Positions 1 through 7,631 of a stretch of 64,000 nucleotides of DNA are shown here, one piece after another. Source of the DNA: JANNSX01 sp041397825 (lineage in GTDB: Bacteria; Pseudomonadota; Alphaproteobacteria; Rhizobiales; Hyphomicrobiaceae); assembly GCA_041397825.1 (NCBI GenBank), contig JAWKVX010000004.1, forward strand, positions 1 to 64,000. Reading direction: 5' to 3'. The number at the start of each line of letters is the position of its first letter. Within the stretch, counting starts at the first letter, position 1. A program made the position numbers and the translations under genes. Under the pieces are notes generated by a model that saw only the letters and a list, made by a program, of their open reading frames with translations, made no database searches and was not told the origin of the DNA.

Positions 1-102
1 GCCGTCATGTTCCGAGGGCGCATTACCGGAGTTCTCGAGCGACAGCAGGCCACGAACCAGCGGATCGGCGAGCTCATGGCCGGCCTGACGGGACAAGGGT
101 GA
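1..102 (+). CDS. ABC transporter ATP-binding protein, C-terminal end (partial)
   Basis: Only the last 33 codons are in the window; the reading frame is open from base 1 to a TGA. The tail contains MFRGRITG and, further on, IGELMAG, which resemble the end of the second ATPase half in sugar/nucleoside-type importers (the VMYEGRI...IGLLMAG ending). The next gene, a permease, starts 4 bases after the stop, so this is the ATPase of the same importer and the genes are co-transcribed. The catalytic motifs lie outside the window, so the family call rests on the tail and on the neighbours. Confidence 0.7.
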   Translation, partial: AVMFRGRITGVLERQQATNQRIGELMAGLTGQG

Positions 103-106
103 TTAG

Positions 107-1198
107 ATGGCGAGAGTGATGGAGATCGTCTTCGCCACGCGCACGCTCTGGGCTGTGCTCGCGGCTCTTCTGGTCGGCTCGGCGCTCATCCTTTCGGCCG
201 GTGCAAATCCCATCGATGCCTACCGGACACTGTTCGGCGAGGCCTTCTTCGACCGGTTCGGTTTTGGCACGACGCTGGTCAAGCTTTCGCCGATCCTGCT
301 CGCGGGGCTCGCCGTTGTGATTCCGTTGCGCGCCGGCCTCTTCAACGTCGGCGCCGAGGGGCAAATCTACCTTGGCGCGCTCTTCTCCTCGGTGGCCGCG
401 CTCTATCTGCCTCAAATGCATTGGCTTCCGCATATTCTCCTTGCGGTTACCGCCGGCATGATTGGCGGCGCGCTCTGGGCGCTGATCCCTGCGCTACTCA
501 AGGCCTATCGCGGCATCAACGAGGTGATCGTGACGCTGCTGCTCAATTATGTCGGCATCCATCTCGTGAGCTTCGCGGCCGGCGGCCCGATGATAGAGGA
601 AGGGGCGCCCTACCCCTACTCGGAAGAAATTCCGTCCGATCTCTTCCTGCCGCTGATCCTCCTGCCGACGGATGCGCATGCAGGCGTCCTCGTCGGGCTG
701 GTGATGGCCGTCTTCCTCTATTGGGCCATGCGCTACACCTCCTTCGGCTTCGCCCTCAACACGGTCGGCCAGAACGCGCAAGCCGCCCAGTACGCCGGCA
801 TTGCCGTCAAGCGGCAGATGATCGTCGCCATGGTGATCGGCGGCGCACTCGCCGGACTCGCCGGGACGTTCGAGGTGCTTGGCGTCAAGTACCGGCTCTT
901 CCAGAACTTCTCGAACGGCTACGGATTCGACGGCATCGTCGTCGCCTTCATGGCGGCGGCCAATCCGATCCTGGTGCCGATTGCAGCGCTTTTTCTTTCG
1001 GGTCTCAAAGCCGGCGCTCAGCTCATGCAGCGGGCGACCGGCGTCGAGAGCACGGTGATCGACGCCATCCAGGGACTAGTCGTCATGTTCGTGGCGGCGA
1101 GCCTTGCATTGCGCTTCCAGGACACCATCTGGGCGCGCATCCTAGCCAAGCGGCGCGAATCCGAGGCGGCACTCGCGGGAGAGCAGAGCAATGCCTGA
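107..1198 (+). CDS. ABC transporter permease (nucleoside/BMP-type importer, first subunit)
   Basis: Inner-membrane permease of 363 residues, rich in hydrophobic segments. It matches the BPD_transp_2 family: an N-terminal helix (residues about 10-32), then the conserved stretch FNVGAEGQIYLGA near residue 80 and the GINEVIVTLLLNY segment near residue 140, both hallmarks of permeases working with Bmp/nucleoside-binding lipoproteins (YufP/NupP type). The ATG follows the ATPase stop by 4 bases and the gene overlaps the second permease by 8 bases, so the three are translated as a unit. The binding protein would lie upstream of the window. Substrate is inferred only: nucleosides or purine-like compounds fit the downstream catabolic genes. 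Confidence 0.85.
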   Translation: MARVMEIVFATRTLWAVLAALLVGSALILSAGANPIDAYRTLFGEAFFDRFGFGTTLVKLSPILLAGLAVVIPLRAGLFNVGAEGQIYLGALFSSVAALYLPQMHWLPHILLAVTAGMIGGALWALIPALLKAYRGINEVIVTLLLNYVGIHLVSFAAGGPMIEEGAPYPYSEEIPSDLFLPLILLPTDAHAGVLVGLVMAVFLYWAMRYTSFGFALNTVGQNAQAAQYAGIAVKRQMIVAMVIGGALAGLAGTFEVLGVKYRLFQNFSNGYGFDGIVVAFMAAANPILVPIAALFLSGLKAGAQLMQRATGVESTVIDAIQGLVVMFVAASLALRFQDTIWARILAKRRESEAALAGEQSNA

Positions 1199-2132
1199 AT
1201 GGCTCGAGCTCGCCTCGATGACCGACATCCTGGCGACGACGCTGCGCCTCTCCGTGCCCATTGCCTTCGCGGCGCTCGGTGGCGTGCTGTGCGAGCGCAG
1301 TGGCGTCTGGAACATCGGGCTCGAGGGCATGATCCTCGCCGGAGCGTTCGGTGCCGCTCTGGGCGTGTTCATGACAGGCGTGCCGGTACTCGGGCTGGTG
1401 ACCGGCATTCTCTGCGGCATGCTACTCGGCCTGTTGCTCGCGTTTCTCTCCATTACGCTCGGTGTCAACCAGATCGTGAGTGGCATCGCGATCAATCTGC
1501 TGGCGCTCGGGCTGACGGCATTCTTTGCGCGTCTCATCTTCGGCCTCGACGCCACGACGAAGACCCTTGCCGGCTTCAGCGATTGGGAGATACCTGGCCT
1601 GTCGTCGATCCCGCTGATCGGACCGGTTTTCTTCAAGGAGGACCCGATCGTCTATCTCCTGTTCCTACTCGTTCCGCTCATCTGGTGGATACTCTATCGG
1701 ACAGCCTGGGGGCTCAACATCCGTGCCACCGGCGAGAACCCCAATGCCGCCGATACGGCCGGCGTGCCTGTGTTCCTCGTTCGCTATGCGACGGTCGTCG
1801 CGTCAGGAGCGCTTGCCGCCATCGGCGGTGCTTACATAGTTCTCGCGCAGGTCTTCGTGTTCACCGAGCACATGAGCGCGGGCAAAGGCTTCATCGCGCT
1901 CGCCGCGATCATCCTGGGACGCTGGGATCCGATCGGCGCCGTGCTCGCCGCCGGGCTCTTCGGTCTGTGCGATGCCGTACAGCTGCGCCTGCAGTTCGCC
2001 AATCCCGCAGTGCCCTATCAGATTTTCGTCGCGCTGCCCTACGTCGTTTCGATCCTCGCACTGATCGTGTTCTACGGACGGGTCAAACCGCCTGCCGCGA
2101 GCGGCATCCCCTATCGCCGCGAGGCCAAGTAG
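1191..2132 (+). CDS. ABC transporter permease (nucleoside/BMP-type importer, second subunit)
   Basis: A 313-residue polytopic membrane protein, the usual shorter partner of the preceding permease (YufQ/NupQ type). Conserved features are ERSGVWNIGLEGMIL near residue 35, GVNQIVSGIAINLLALG near residue 90 and RATGENPNAADTAG near residue 180. The start ATG lies inside the end of the first permease gene (8-base overlap), indicating translational coupling. Together the two permeases form the membrane channel of the importer. The reading frame is intact, unlike the three genes that follow it. Confidence 0.88.
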   Translation: MPEWLELASMTDILATTLRLSVPIAFAALGGVLCERSGVWNIGLEGMILAGAFGAALGVFMTGVPVLGLVTGILCGMLLGLLLAFLSITLGVNQIVSGIAINLLALGLTAFFARLIFGLDATTKTLAGFSDWEIPGLSSIPLIGPVFFKEDPIVYLLFLLVPLIWWILYRTAWGLNIRATGENPNAADTAGVPVFLVRYATVVASGALAAIGGAYIVLAQVFVFTEHMSAGKGFIALAAIILGRWDPIGAVLAAGLFGLCDAVQLRLQFANPAVPYQIFVALPYVVSILALIVFYGRVKPPAASGIPYRREAK

Positions 2133-2135
2133 CGC

Positions 2136-3702
2136 ATGGCCAACACTCACACATCGCAACTGGTGCTCGGCGCAGACGCACTCGATCTTGCCCGGCTGCG
2201 CGCGTTCGCGCACGGCCCCGTCGGCGTATCGGCGACCAGCTCTGTCCACGCGCAAATGGCCAGAGGCCGCAGCATCGTCGAGAAGCGCATCGCGGAAGGT
2301 GTCCGCACCTATGGCGTCAATACGGGGTTCGGTACTCTGGCGTCACATCAAATCGGCTCGGCCGATCTTGCCGAGTTGCAGCGTCGGCTCATTCTCTCGA
2401 ATGCCGCCGGCACCGGACCGTTGATGAGCGACGGCACCGTCCGCCTCATGATGCTCATGAAGCTCAACGCGCTCGCGACCGGTCGATCCGGCGTCCGGCC
2501 CGCGCTATTCGAGGCTTTTCTCGCCCTTCTCAACGCAGGCATCGTTCCCTGCGTCCCGTCCAAGGGCTCGGTCGGCGCCTCGGGGGACTTGGCACCGCTC
2601 GCTCACATGGGAGCAGCATTGCTCGGCGCTGGAGATGTGCGGCTCGGCGGCGACATACTGCCCGCAAGAGATGCCCTGTCGATGCAGGGCCTCGGATCTG
2701 CTCGATCTCGAAGCGAAGGAAGGCCTGGCCATCGTCAACGGCACGCAGGCCTCGACGGCCTTGCTGCTCGCCGGACTGTTTGCCGTCGAGCGAGTGCTCG
2801 CAGCCGCTGTCATCGCTGGCGCCCTGAGCGTCGAGGCAGCACTCGGCCAGGAAATGCCGTTCGACGACCGGCTGCACCGGGCGCGCGGACAGAAGGGACA
2901 GCGCGCCGTGGCCGCTCCTACCGGTCGCTGCTAGAAGGCAGCGAGCTGCGGCCTCCGCTATCGAGCAAGGCCGGCTCCAGGATCCTTATTGTTTACGCTG
3001 CCAGCCGCAGGTCGTCGGGGCGTGCTCGATCAAATCGCCCATGCGGCCCTGGTCGCCAGCCGCGAGGCGGTCGCCTGGACGGACAACCCAATGGTCGATC
3101 TCGAGACGGGCGATATCCTCTACGGTGGCAACTTTCATGCGGAGCCCGTTGGCTTCGCCGCCGATAACCTCGCCATCGCCGTCGCCGAGATCGGAGCGAT
3201 GTCGGAGCGGCGCATCGCCATGCTCACGGACTCGCATCATTCCATGCTGCCGGCGTTCCTGGTCGAGGAGACGGGGCGTCTCGACCGGGCTTCATGGTCG
3301 CCCAGGTCACGCCGCCGCGCCGCTTCGCCAGCGAGAACAAGAGTCTCGCTCATCCTGCAAGCGTGGATTCCATACCGACCACGGCCAATCACGAAGACTT
3401 CGTGAGCATGGCGACGTTCGCGGCTCGCCGGCTTGGTGAGATGTCGGAGAATGCGGCTGCGATCGTCGCTATCGAGCTGCTTGCCGCCTGCCAAGGCGTC
3501 GAGCTGCGCCGCCCCAAACGCTCGAGTCGGCGCCTCGAAGACGCCATATCTCTCGTGCGCCGGCACGTCGCCCACTACGGCACGGACGGTCATGGCGCCG
3601 CCCGACATCGCTGCGGCCAAGCACCTCGTCCTATCGGGCGCACTCCTCGACCTGCTGCCCGAGCTCTTACCGATCGATCCGCAACCTGGAGCTGACCTAT
3701 GA
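2136..3702 (+). pseudogene. Histidine/aromatic amino acid ammonia-lyase, multiply frameshifted
   Basis: The first 185 or so codons read cleanly as a HAL/PAL family lyase: YGVNTGFG with the catalytic Tyr near residue 59, and GSVGASGDLAPL with the Ala-Ser-Gly triad (residues 148-150) that forms the MIO electrophile. Homology then jumps frames near 2690 (to LLDLEAKEGLAIVNGTQ), near 2918, near 2990, near 3285 and again near 3590, finally ending in a frame whose TGA overlaps the next gene's ATG. No homologous segment carries a nonsense codon of its own; the damage is small indels only. An intact protein would be about 520 residues. Either a recent pseudogene or a locally poor assembly. Histidase versus another MIO lyase cannot be decided, because no hutU, hutI or hutG lies nearby. 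Confidence 0.75.
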
Positions 3703-4623
3703 TCCACAATCCTGTCCCCTGGCCGAATGGCGCCAAAGTCGCCTGCGCCATCACCTGGACAGTGGATGCCGACAGCCTCGTGCATCTCGAGCATCCGAAA
3801 GACTCCGATACCCGCATCTCGGCGATCTCCATGCTGCACTACGGACCGAAGGTACATCCCGCGTATCCTGGAAGCCTATCGCCGCTATGGCCTCAAGCAG
3901 ACCTTCTTCGTACCGGGCTGGTGCATCGAGCAGTATCCGGACGCCGTCGAGGCGATGGTGAAGGATGGGCACGAGGTCGGATTCCATGGCTACATCCACG
4001 AGGCGCCCAACCAGCTCAGCTGCCAGGAGGAGCACTACTGGATGCAGCGCTCGATCGCCATCATCGAGAAGCACACGGGCAAACGCCCCCGCGGTAACCG
4101 TTCGCCGCTCTACAATTACTCCAAGCACACGACCGACCTGCTCATCGAGGAAGGCTTTCTCTACGATTCCTCGCTGATGGGCGACGACGTACCCTACATC
4201 CTAAGGACGAAGAAGGGCGAGGTGGTCGAGCTGCCGGCGAGTTGGGCGACCGACGATTGGCCGCCTTACGTGCATTCGATTGATCTGAACTTCCAGATGC
4301 AGATCATGGCGCCCGATCGCGCCATGGAGATTTTCCTCGCCGAGTTCGAGGCGATGCGCACGGCGGGCGGCGGTCTGTGGATCGGCGTCTGGCACCCGTT
4401 CGTCTCGGGCCGCCTGTCACGCTGGCAGCGCGTCGAGAAGATGATCGAGTACATGCTCGGGACGGGCGAGGTGTGGTTCGCACCGCTCGAGGATATCGCG
4501 CGCCATGTCCAGTCGTGCCGCAAGCAAGGCATCTGGTCGCCGCGCGTGGACGGTCTTCCCTACTATGCCGGCCCCGTCTCTCCGGTTCCCGCACCGGGCG
4601 TGATGCACAAGCGAGCCGAGTAG
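3699..4623 (+). pseudogene. Polysaccharide deacetylase (PuuE allantoinase-like), one frameshift
   Basis: The N-terminal 50 residues (GAKVACAITWTVDADSLV) lie in one frame and the remaining 250 in another; the switch is at about 3850-3858, where GPKV should continue into IPRILEAYRRYG. The second part is a full NodB-like domain with HEVGFHGYIHE as the metal-site motif, RPRGNRSPLYNYS, and a conserved WHPFVSGR segment near the C-terminus. This subgroup includes cofactor-free allantoinase PuuE and peptidoglycan deacetylases. The adjacent ureidoglycolate lyase favours a role in ureide breakdown, but that is inference. The ATG overlaps the upstream lyase stop (ATGA), and the ureidoglycolate lyase starts 6 bases after the stop. 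Confidence 0.75.
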
Positions 4624-4629
4624 GTTCCG

Positions 4630-5150
4630 ATGGCCCGGATCGAGATCGCCCTCGAGTCGCTCACGCGAGCCGCCTTTGCGCCGTTTGGCGACGTGATCGA
4701 GAAAGACGGTGCGACCGCCTTCGAGACCAACCAGGGCACAGCGGTGCGCTACCACGATCTGGCGCGCCTCGAACTCACGAGGAGCGCGGGTCGCGCCCTC
4801 GTGAGCGTTCTTCGAGGCGCTCGCGCCTGCCGCGCTCCCGGAGCGGCTGCGCCTCTTCGAGCGTCATCCGATCTCGAGTCAAGCTTTCATACCGCTCCAG
4901 CGAGCGCCCTTGTCGTCGCCGTCGCACCAGGAGCGGATCACCCCGACATAGCGAACGCTCGAGCCTTCCTCACGAACGGCCGCCAAGGTATCAACTTCTC
5001 CATACCGCCACTTGGCATCATCCGCTTCCTCGCGCTCGTGCGAGCCGATTTCCTCGTCATCGACCGGGACGACCGGGGCCCGGCTTCGATCAGGACTATG
5101 AGGAGGTCTTGCTCGATGCTCTCGACATCTGGGTCACGAGGACTTCGTAA
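4630..5150 (+). pseudogene. allA: Ureidoglycolate lyase-like, multiply frameshifted
   Basis: The start reads LTRAAFAPFGDVIEKDG, the N-terminal signature of AllA, which splits ureidoglycolate into glyoxylate and urea. Homology moves frame near 4805 (to FFEALAPAALPERLRLFERH and ISSQAFIPL), back near 4912 (VVAVAPGADHPD, then GRQGINFSIPPLGIIRFL) and shifts again near 5085 (GPGFDQDYEEVLLDAL) to a TAA. Summed length would be about 173 residues, the normal size. As given, no intact enzyme can be made. As in the two genes before it, every lesion is a small indel and the family residues are otherwise kept. Confidence 0.75.
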
Positions 5151-5702
5151 ATGGAATTCACCGAATATTCCCACAGCAGCAAGAGCTGCGGTCAGTGGTC
5201 CGGTTAGTGATCTGACGTGTGGCGGTAGTCGGTTGACGTCTGCTTTCCGCTTAGACCGACGGTTTGCCTACCTCAGTCGCACCCGAACGCCGGGTTACGC
5301 GATTGGCCCCAAGCAGATGTCGATGCGGCAAGCTAGGGAGTCAGCATTCCGCTCCTATCGACGATTGGTCTGGTTGGGGCGAACTGACCGTTTGGTGACG
5401 CCATTGGCCCCAAGCAGAAGTTGTCACCTGTTCGCTCGATGACTGCTATCCGCTCACAGACCGACGAACCTCGATCTCCGCCGCTCGTTGCCCTCGTGGC
5501 GCAAGGCGCCGTCATGGCCGGCCTGCTGAACACCGTAGCGATCGAAGACAGCGCATGCCGCGGCTCGTCACCTAGTCTAATGTGAAGCGTAGCACTCCCA
5601 ATCGCCGGTCGGAATCATGCCACGAATTCGTGCGGAGTAGTTTTCGGTCAGGCTTTCCAATGCCAAGGCTCTCTGCCCGGTTAATCGGGACAGGAACTGG
5701 CC
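5151..5702 (+). other. Intergenic stretch without a recognisable gene
   Basis: About 550 bases between the ureidoglycolate lyase and the excisionase remnant. No frame shows a protein I recognise. It contains two copies of a 16-base word, ATTGGCCCCAAGCAGA, at 5302-5317 and 5403-5418 (annotated separately). The boundary of the integrated element probably lies here, but I could not find a copy of the tRNA-Ala 3' end that would mark it. Confidence 0.5.
5302..5418. repeat. Pair of short direct repeats (ATTGGCCCCAAGCAGA)
   Basis: Exact 16-base copies at 5302-5317 and 5403-5418, 101 bases apart. Both are followed by a few similar bases (TGTC and AGTTGTC). Read on the minus strand the second copy begins GACAACTTCTGCTTGGGG, which resembles a word I associate with abundant intergenic repeats in Rhizobiales and Rhodospirillales that are often mis-annotated as tiny proteins. 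That link is from memory and unverified; the repeat itself is directly visible. Confidence 0.55.
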
Positions 5703-5954
5703 ATGGCCGGCAAGACGGACGTCCAGTGTCGATTGCCCATCCGCCGCGGCCCTCGCAGGTCGAGGCGATGTACCTGTCGCTTTCGACCACGTTTTTTCGC
5801 CGTTTAGCCGACGAAGGCGTCATGCCATCGCCCACGCCTGGCAGGTCGCCGAAGGATCGATGTCGAGGAGCTGGACGCTGCCTTCAAGACCTCCCACGGA
5901 GGAAGCGGCGGAGACCCGGACGACGTCGAACAGTCAAACACGTGGGCGGACTAA
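5703..5954 (+). pseudogene. Excisionase-like HTH (AlpA/HTH_17 type) protein, frameshifted
   Basis: One frame reads AMYLSLSTTFFRRLADEGVM followed by PSPTP, the typical winged helix-turn-helix of AlpA/excisionase proteins (Y-L-S-STF-R---EG-MP). The expected continuation IDVEELDAAFKT is in another frame from about 5855 and runs to TAA at 5952-5954; a further shift near 5725 separates it from the likely ATG at 5703 (MAGKTDV). The stop is 4 bases before the integrase start, a normal xis-int pairing. The protein would be about 80-85 residues and would direct recombination together with the integrase. As given it is broken. Confidence 0.6.
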
Positions 5955-5958
5955 GCGA

Positions 5959-7142
5959 ATGACGCTGATCAAACTCAAACACATCGACCGCTGAGATCGA
6001 CACGGAAGCTCCGCTACTACTATCGCGCCGGTCGTGGCTCGCGAGTCGCATTGCCTGGATCGCCTGGAACCCCGGAGTTCATGGCTGCCTACGAGGCTGC
6101 GGCGAACGGTGTGGCACCTGCGATCGAGCCCAAGTTCAGAGGCGCACCAGGGACGTTTGATCGCTTGGCGCAGGCCTACTTCAGCAGCCCCGATTTTCAA
6201 CGTCTGGCGCCGTCGACCCAACGAACCTACCGGTCCGTGATCGAGCGTTTGATCCAGGATGAGGTTATCGACATCGCCTGACAAGGAGATGACCCGCGAG
6301 CACGTGCAGAAGATCCTGTCGAAGCGTATCGTAACGCCAGGAGCCGCCAACAGCGTCCTTCAAAAGCTCAAGGTCCTGCTCGCTTCACTTCGCCATCGAG
6401 CACGGCTGGCGGAAGGACGATCCGACCTCAGGGTCAGCGTGCTCCGCGAAAGGCGAATTCCACACTTGGACCGAGGATGAGATCGCGGCGTTCGAACGAC
6501 GGTGGCCGATCGGAACCACCCCGACTGGCGTTCACGCTGCTCCTGTACACCGGGCAGCGTCGATCGGATGTCGTATGTCTGCGGTGGGCCGATATCGCGG
6601 AAGGAGCTTTTGTCTGGTCGTGCCGCTCAAACTCGGCGAACGAGTGGGTCCGGCTATCGATTCCCATTCACCCGGCGCTAGCAGAGGTGCTTGAGAGCAC
6701 GCCCAGAAGAGCTGAGACCCTGCTCGTGACAGCCCATGGTCATGCGTTCACCGGCAACGGCTTCGGCAACTACAGGCGGGATTAAGATCGACGCCGCTGG
6801 CCTACCCGCGCACTGCGTCACCCATGGCCTACGAAAGGCAGCGGCAAGACGGCTGGCGGAGGCGGGCTGTTCGGCGAACGAGATCGCTTCGATTACGGGT
6901 CATGCAACCCTGCCGAGGTCTCCAGATACACTCGAGCTGCTGAGCAGCATCAGTTGGCGAAAGCAGCTATTCGGAGACTACGAACGGCCTCGAAGGCGGG
7001 CGACATCCTCCTGAGACCGGAACACGTTGAAGCGATCAATTCCCAAACCTCGAAGATCGGGTTGGGAATGGTGCCTGAAATGCCAATAATTTCAGAGGGT
7101 GTCTCGGAGCAATGGTGGAGCCGAGGGGAATCGAACCCCTGA
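5959..7142 (+). pseudogene. Tyrosine-type site-specific integrase remnant at tRNA-Ala
   Basis: Pieces of one phage/island integrase lie in order but in changing frames. There is an N-terminal part (KLRYYYRAGRG), the SAM-like core-binding region (FDRLAQAYFSSPDFQRL, then STQRTYRSVIERLI), and a catalytic part with TGQRRSDVVCLRWAD (first Arg), THGLRKAAARRLAEAG (His-x-x-Arg box) and ITGHAT. The expected Tyr is supplied by the out-of-frame text SRYTRAAEQ around 6930. An in-frame TGA occurs after 11 codons, and shifts occur near 6285, 6385, 6440, 6510, 6620, 6785 and 6920. The last open segment has no stop before the tRNA and ends inside it at 7142. Non-functional as given. Confidence 0.75.
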
Positions 7143-7188
7143 CCTCTGCAGTGCGATTGCAGCGCTCTCCCATCTGAGCTACGGCCCC
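7113..7188 (-). tRNA. tRNA-Ala (anticodon CGC)
   Basis: Read on the minus strand this is a 76-nt cloverleaf including an encoded CCA end. The acceptor stem is GGGGCCG against CGGCTCC, the D arm is GCTC...GAGC, the anticodon arm is CTGCA-ATCGCAC-TGCAG with CGC at positions 34-36, and the T arm contains GGTTCGATTCC. CGC reads GCG, an alanine codon. The 3' end faces the integrase remnant, which is the usual geometry for an element inserted at a tRNA 3' end; the tRNA itself remains complete. Confidence 0.95.
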
Positions 7189-7631
7189 GACTGCGGGCAT
7201 TTAGGCGGCGGGGGGAGGGGGTGTCAAGCACAGCCAAGACAGTCGCAATGCCCCATCGATGTGGCGCCTGACAAGGATGGCGGGGCGGCCGGGTCGTCCT
7301 CCGCATCCCCACGGTCGAGCCGTGCCGTCTTTGGCGTCTGAAGAAACCCCGTGTCGCACACTGGTCGACCGTTGCGTCCCTCTTCGACGGTTGCTTCGCT
7401 GGCCCTCGCGGCGTCGCGACCTGCTCCAAATGCAAGGTGGTCGCTGACACCACCCGGATACCTCAATGCTCTCATCGTCAGCATCGGCCAACACGACGCG
7501 CGCACCAAACACCTCGTTACAGCCGGAGAGGGGACTTGCCACTCAGTGGATCGCGCGCCACCATGCCTATCAGGCGCCGGGCCCCGGCGGGCTCGTGGCG
7601 ACCGTCAACATCGAACGGCGGAGGACATGGC
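7189..7631 (+). other. Spacer between tRNA-Ala and the EF-G-like gene
   Basis: About 440 bases. The frame of the EF-G-like gene stays open upstream to about 7437, but that extension has no domain, is rich in Arg, Ser and Pro, and lacks a ribosome binding site, so I treat it as non-coding. The promoters for the tRNA (minus) and the GTPase gene (plus) should lie here; I cannot point to convincing -35/-10 boxes. Confidence 0.5.

Noticed and set aside
7100..7142. WWSRGESNP peptide as the true integrase C-terminus
   Set aside because: This text is a translation of the tRNA-Ala 3' end and occurs wherever frames run through tRNAs; it only shows that the integrase has no stop before the tRNA.
7437..7631. 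N-terminal extension of the EF-G-like protein
   Set aside because: The sequence is Arg/Ser/Pro-rich without family similarity, and GGAGG precedes ATG 7632.
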